Below, in pieces: positions 61,579 through 64,000 of a stretch of 64,000 bases of DNA. The first letter of the stretch is position 1, and each line of letters begins with the position of its first letter. The notes beneath the pieces were generated by a model that saw only the letters and a program-made list of their open reading frames with translations, did no database searches and was not told where the DNA came from. The position numbers were made by a program, and so were the translations under genes. Source of the stretch: Clostridium tagluense (GTDB taxonomy: Bacteria > Bacillota > Clostridia > Clostridiales > Clostridiaceae); contig NZ_BHYK01000003.1 of assembly GCF_003865095.1 (NCBI RefSeq), forward strand, positions 32,813 to 96,812. The letters run 5' to 3'.

Positions 61579-61926
61579 CTAGCTTGCTATCGTCTTATTA
61601 ATATTCTTTTGAATATCCTCAAGTATTGGTGTTAATTCATATTGAAATAAATCTCCAATTAAAATAAAATCTCCATTTTCTAGAGCCTCAACTATTTCAG
61701 TTAACTTCTCATTCATATTCTTTAATCCCATATCTTGTTTATGTATATCTTTTGTAATCATTAGTGCATCACTCATCCATTGTATTCCTTCTGTAATAGG
61801 AAAAATTAAGTCACAGCCTTTTCTATCTTCTCCTGCCTGAAAGTATTCAACTGCCTTTTCTATTGCATTTATCAACTTCACCATATATTCACTTACAGTT
61901 TTTAATGTATCAAATTTCTCATTCAT
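61579..61926 (-). CDS. small helical protein between MAF genes, 115 residues
   Basis: Unrecognised. Predicted helical throughout (DTLKTVSEYMVKLINAIEKA, MNEKLTEIVEALENGDFILI, YELTPILEDIQKNINKTI); no membrane segment. I start it at 61926, six codons inside a longer frame, because GGAGGAATTATAT precedes that ATG. The MAF gene at 61956 has the same leader sequence (GGAGGA..TTATATATG), a sign of duplicated 5' ends. It may be a chaperone or adaptor for glycosylation. Confidence 0.65.
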   Translation of the reverse strand: MNEKFDTLKTVSEYMVKLINAIEKAVEYFQAGEDRKGCDLIFPITEGIQWMSDALMITKDIHKQDMGLKNMNEKLTEIVEALENGDFILIGDLFQYELTPILEDIQKNINKTIAS

Positions 61927-61955
61927 ATATAATTCCTCCAATATATTATAGCTTT

Positions 61956-63755
61956 TTATGTTAAATCTTCTATAACTTTTTCAAATTCAATTTTTGCTTC
62001 TTTCATTATTTCTAAAAGCCCTTTGTATATTGCTTCACTTTTTAACGCAATCCTTTTGCCTTTTTCTTTTTCACTTTCGCCTTGTTCTTCTTTAAATTCA
62101 TCTGAAATCATAATTTTCGCTACTAGTGGTGCATATAATTTTTTAATACTTTGTACTTTTTCAACTTCTTTATTTAACTTACAATCTAACTTATCTAACT
62201 TTCCTAAAATATAATTTATATCTAACAAAATATTTTTTTCGTAATACTTGTACATTCTAGAAGTATTTACAAGAGCACTTTTACATATTTCTTCTATGGT
62301 TTTAATAGATTTTAAGATTTTCATTATATTTTTATAGACTACTTGCTTATCTACTAAAGATTTACTATTTAATATATCTTCTATATTTTTATCTATACAT
62401 TCGTTATAAGCGTATTCATTAATAGACTGCTGTAAGGTTTTTACTAAACTTCCTTTAATGTTTGCTCCACCCTCTGTGCTATTGATAAAAACAACATCCT
62501 TATACGCTAGCATCATTTGTTCTATTTTTTTCCTGTAAAAATCTAATGTTATTGTAGTAGGCACTTTCCCACCATATATATCATCTACATATATATAAGT
62601 ATCATCTTTTTCAATGTTGTTATTTTTACTAATGCTTGCACTTTCTGCATGATACATATTGTTTGTATAAGCTAAATCTTGTCCTATAAAAATAACATTA
62701 TTACAACCTAAATATGCTGCTAAACTTATGCAGATATGCGCTACAGAACCTCCTTGCCATAAGTAATCTACTTCTACTCCTAATAGTTTATCAGTTGTAT
62801 CTCTAAAATCTATATCTTTGAAAAATATTTTTTTGCCCTTATATTCTTCCACCATTTTGTGGTTACTTACTTCACTGAAAACTAAAGGAACCTCACTATG
62901 CAATGCTTTTTCAATTACTTTATAAGAACCATCCCCTGGATCTACCGAACATACAAAATCTGGATTTATATCTTTTTCTAAAAGAGTATTTAGCGTTCTA
63001 CCACCAGTTATAATAATAAACTCATCTTGAATATCCTTTAATAAATGGACGTTTTTTTCTAGTGAAGGTCCTGCCGAAACTATTATGGCAGGCCTACCCT
63101 TAAATTTATCTTTCAATTGGTTTATCCTAGTGCTGTCTACTATTTTCTTAATATTACGTGCAAAACATTTAAAATACTGCTTTGCAAAATATAATGATGT
63201 ACTTATTCCTATAATAGAATCACTTACGAATTCAATAAATTCCCCACTAAACTTCTTATATTCTTCACTATATACTTTATCATAGTTTGCATATGTTACA
63301 ATCTTTGTATTGTTGATTTCTACATCTTTTATTTTTTCATTTAAAAACTCTTTCAAATTTTCTTTTTTATAATTTAATATAAATACTCTGTCGTCTTTAA
63401 ATATATTTTCTATGTTATTAGATAATATATTTTCTATTAATACTTTTTCATCTGGCTCAACAATAAGAATTTTGCTAGTACTAGGTGCTTCTTTTAATAA
63501 ATCTAAAATATGTTCTCCTGTTCCAAATCCCCATATTATAATAATATTATTCGCATTTATTTTTTTAAGTGTAGATTTAAAAGTCTCAATATCTTTATCC
63601 ACGGTGTATTTACTTCCTAAATAAATAAACTTGCCGTCTATATTTATCCTTATTATTTTTTTATTGTCCTTACTAGTTTCTATATTATATCTTTCTTCAT
63701 CTTTTAAAGTAATTTGCTTCAGATGATTTAATATTTCTCCATTACTTTTATTCAT
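61956..63755 (-). CDS. MAF family motility-associated glycosyltransferase (DUF115), first copy
   Basis: 599 residues. The N-terminal MAF domain has IWGFGTGEHILDLLKEAPST and a following KILIVEPDEKVLIEN; the DUF115 core contains GRPAIIVSAGPSLEKNVHLL, VCSVDPGDGSYKVIEK and VIFIGQDLAYTNNMYHAESA. The C-terminal helices (about 470-599) are charged and probably bind flagellin. In Campylobacter, Clostridium and Aeromonas, MAF proteins attach nonulosonic acids to flagellin Ser/Thr. First gene after the flagellin terminator; ATG at 63755. Confidence 0.92.
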   Translation of the reverse strand: MNKSNGEILNHLKQITLKDEERYNIETSKDNKKIIRINIDGKFIYLGSKYTVDKDIETFKSTLKKINANNIIIIWGFGTGEHILDLLKEAPSTSKILIVEPDEKVLIENILSNNIENIFKDDRVFILNYKKENLKEFLNEKIKDVEINNTKIVTYANYDKVYSEEYKKFSGEFIEFVSDSIIGISTSLYFAKQYFKCFARNIKKIVDSTRINQLKDKFKGRPAIIVSAGPSLEKNVHLLKDIQDEFIIITGGRTLNTLLEKDINPDFVCSVDPGDGSYKVIEKALHSEVPLVFSEVSNHKMVEEYKGKKIFFKDIDFRDTTDKLLGVEVDYLWQGGSVAHICISLAAYLGCNNVIFIGQDLAYTNNMYHAESASISKNNNIEKDDTYIYVDDIYGGKVPTTITLDFYRKKIEQMMLAYKDVVFINSTEGGANIKGSLVKTLQQSINEYAYNECIDKNIEDILNSKSLVDKQVVYKNIMKILKSIKTIEEICKSALVNTSRMYKYYEKNILLDINYILGKLDKLDCKLNKEVEKVQSIKKLYAPLVAKIMISDEFKEEQGESEKEKGKRIALKSEAIYKGLLEIMKEAKIEFEKVIEDLT

Positions 63756-63780
63756 ATATAACTCCTCCAAAAAACTTATG

Positions 63781-63795
63781 TATATATATATATAT
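63781..63795. repeat. (TA)7 dinucleotide tract upstream of the MAF gene
   Basis: Fifteen bases of alternating TA (63781-63795), 26 bp before the MAF start codon and 26 bp from the flagellin terminator. In this place it could act as part of a promoter or vary in length. Confidence 0.8.
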
Positions 63796-63820
63796 CGTAA
63801 AAAATAAAAAATACTTTAAC

Positions 63821-63857
63821 AAAAAAAAAGAACAGAAATTAATTCTGCTCCTTTTTT
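63821..63857 (-). terminator. terminator of the flagellin gene at the right edge
   Basis: Minus strand: AAGGAGCAGAATTAATTTCTG, then TTC and T9 give a stem around AGCAGAA/TTCTGTTC with a T-rich tail, 20 bp after the flagellin stop codon. Confidence 0.8.
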
Positions 63858-63877
63858 CTTAACTATTTATTCTTTAA

Positions 63878-64000
63878 TTATCTTAATAATTGAAGAACAC
63901 CTTGTGGTTGTTGATTAGCTTGAGCAAGCATTGCTTGAGCTGCTTGTGCAAGAATATTGTTCTTTGAGAAGCTCATCATTTCTTTTGCCATATCAACGTC
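63878..64000 (-). CDS. flagellin, 3' end only (5' part beyond window)
   Basis: Translated to the stop at 63878-63880: [40 protein letters not shown]. This is the classical C-terminal D0 helix of major flagellins ([26 protein letters not shown]), much closer to the consensus than the two shorter flagellins at 38179 and 43889, so it is probably the main filament protein and the target of the glycosylation genes that follow it. Confidence 0.93.
   Translation of the reverse strand, partial: DVDMAKEMMSFSKNNILAQAAQAMLAQANQQPQGVLQLLR

Noticed and set aside
1..64000. tRNA, rRNA or CRISPR array
   Set aside because: No cloverleaf-like segment with a GGTTCGAATCC-type T arm, no rRNA signature and no regularly spaced repeat array was found on reading both strands by eye; a tRNAscan run would be decisive.

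Overview
The window reads as chromosome of a low-GC, endospore-forming, motile Firmicute, most likely Clostridium sensu stricto. The pointers are a SpoVD-type penicillin-binding protein next to mraZ/rsmH, A+T-rich sequence with AGGAGG ribosome sites, a fused FliR-FlhB export protein, a CBS-regulated family II pyrophosphatase, sigma-D (sigma-28) promoters at flagellin genes, and a FliB flagellin lysine methylase. Species cannot be fixed from the sequence alone.

Layout. 1-13 kb is housekeeping: a division cluster on the minus strand (spoVD-like partial, ftsL-like, rsmH, mraZ with a four-unit MraZ operator), then ychF, a Lon-family protease that appears to have lost its nucleotide-binding motifs, a small unknown gene, a type II Ca-type P-ATPase, CBS-PPase, and a lone divergent CbiB/CobD-like membrane protein. 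13.1-37.1 kb is one long minus-strand flagellar operon in the order flgB-flgC-fliE-fliF-fliG-fliH-fliI-fliJ-fliK-flgD-(TIGR02530 type)-flgE-flbD-motA-motB-fliL-fliO-fliP-fliQ-fliR/flhB-flhA-flhF-flhG-pilZ-fliA-unknown-small membrane protein-flgF-flgG. It ends in a strong terminator and contains a 14-bp perfect hairpin between flgE and flbD. 37.1-44.8 kb is a plastic flagellin region: two dissimilar short flagellin genes with sigma-D promoters, a decayed flagellin 3' end, two YjfB-family motility genes, fragments of a toxin-like DUF3791 cassette, dead mobile genes (a Y1 transposase and an Rpn-type nuclease) and two families of dispersed repeats.

44.8-64 kb is a flagellin modification island, all on the minus strand, read from a flagellin gene cut by the right window edge. 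It has two MAF (DUF115) glycosyltransferases, a DUF2920 hydrolase, a pseudaminic acid pathway (an SpsF-like cytidylyltransferase, PseH, PseG, PseI and a PseB-like dehydratase) but no PseC-like aminotransferase, and FliB. Inserted in the pathway is a tailoring block: a soluble phosphoethanolamine-transferase-like enzyme, a TylF methyltransferase, a class V (2-AEP-transaminase-like) aminotransferase and a LicC/PntC-like nucleotidyltransferase. It suggests that the flagellar sugar carries a phosphate- or phosphonate-linked group. The island also holds fossils of its own genes (a truncated pseI, two pseB fragments, a pseG N-terminus) and an ATP-grasp gene broken at an A7 tract.

Working together, FliA (sigma-D) made late in the flagellar operon would switch on the flagellins, whose monomers are then glycosylated by the MAF enzymes and methylated by FliB before export through the FlhA/FliPQR-FlhB gate. 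No rRNA, tRNA, CRISPR array or intact insertion sequence was seen.
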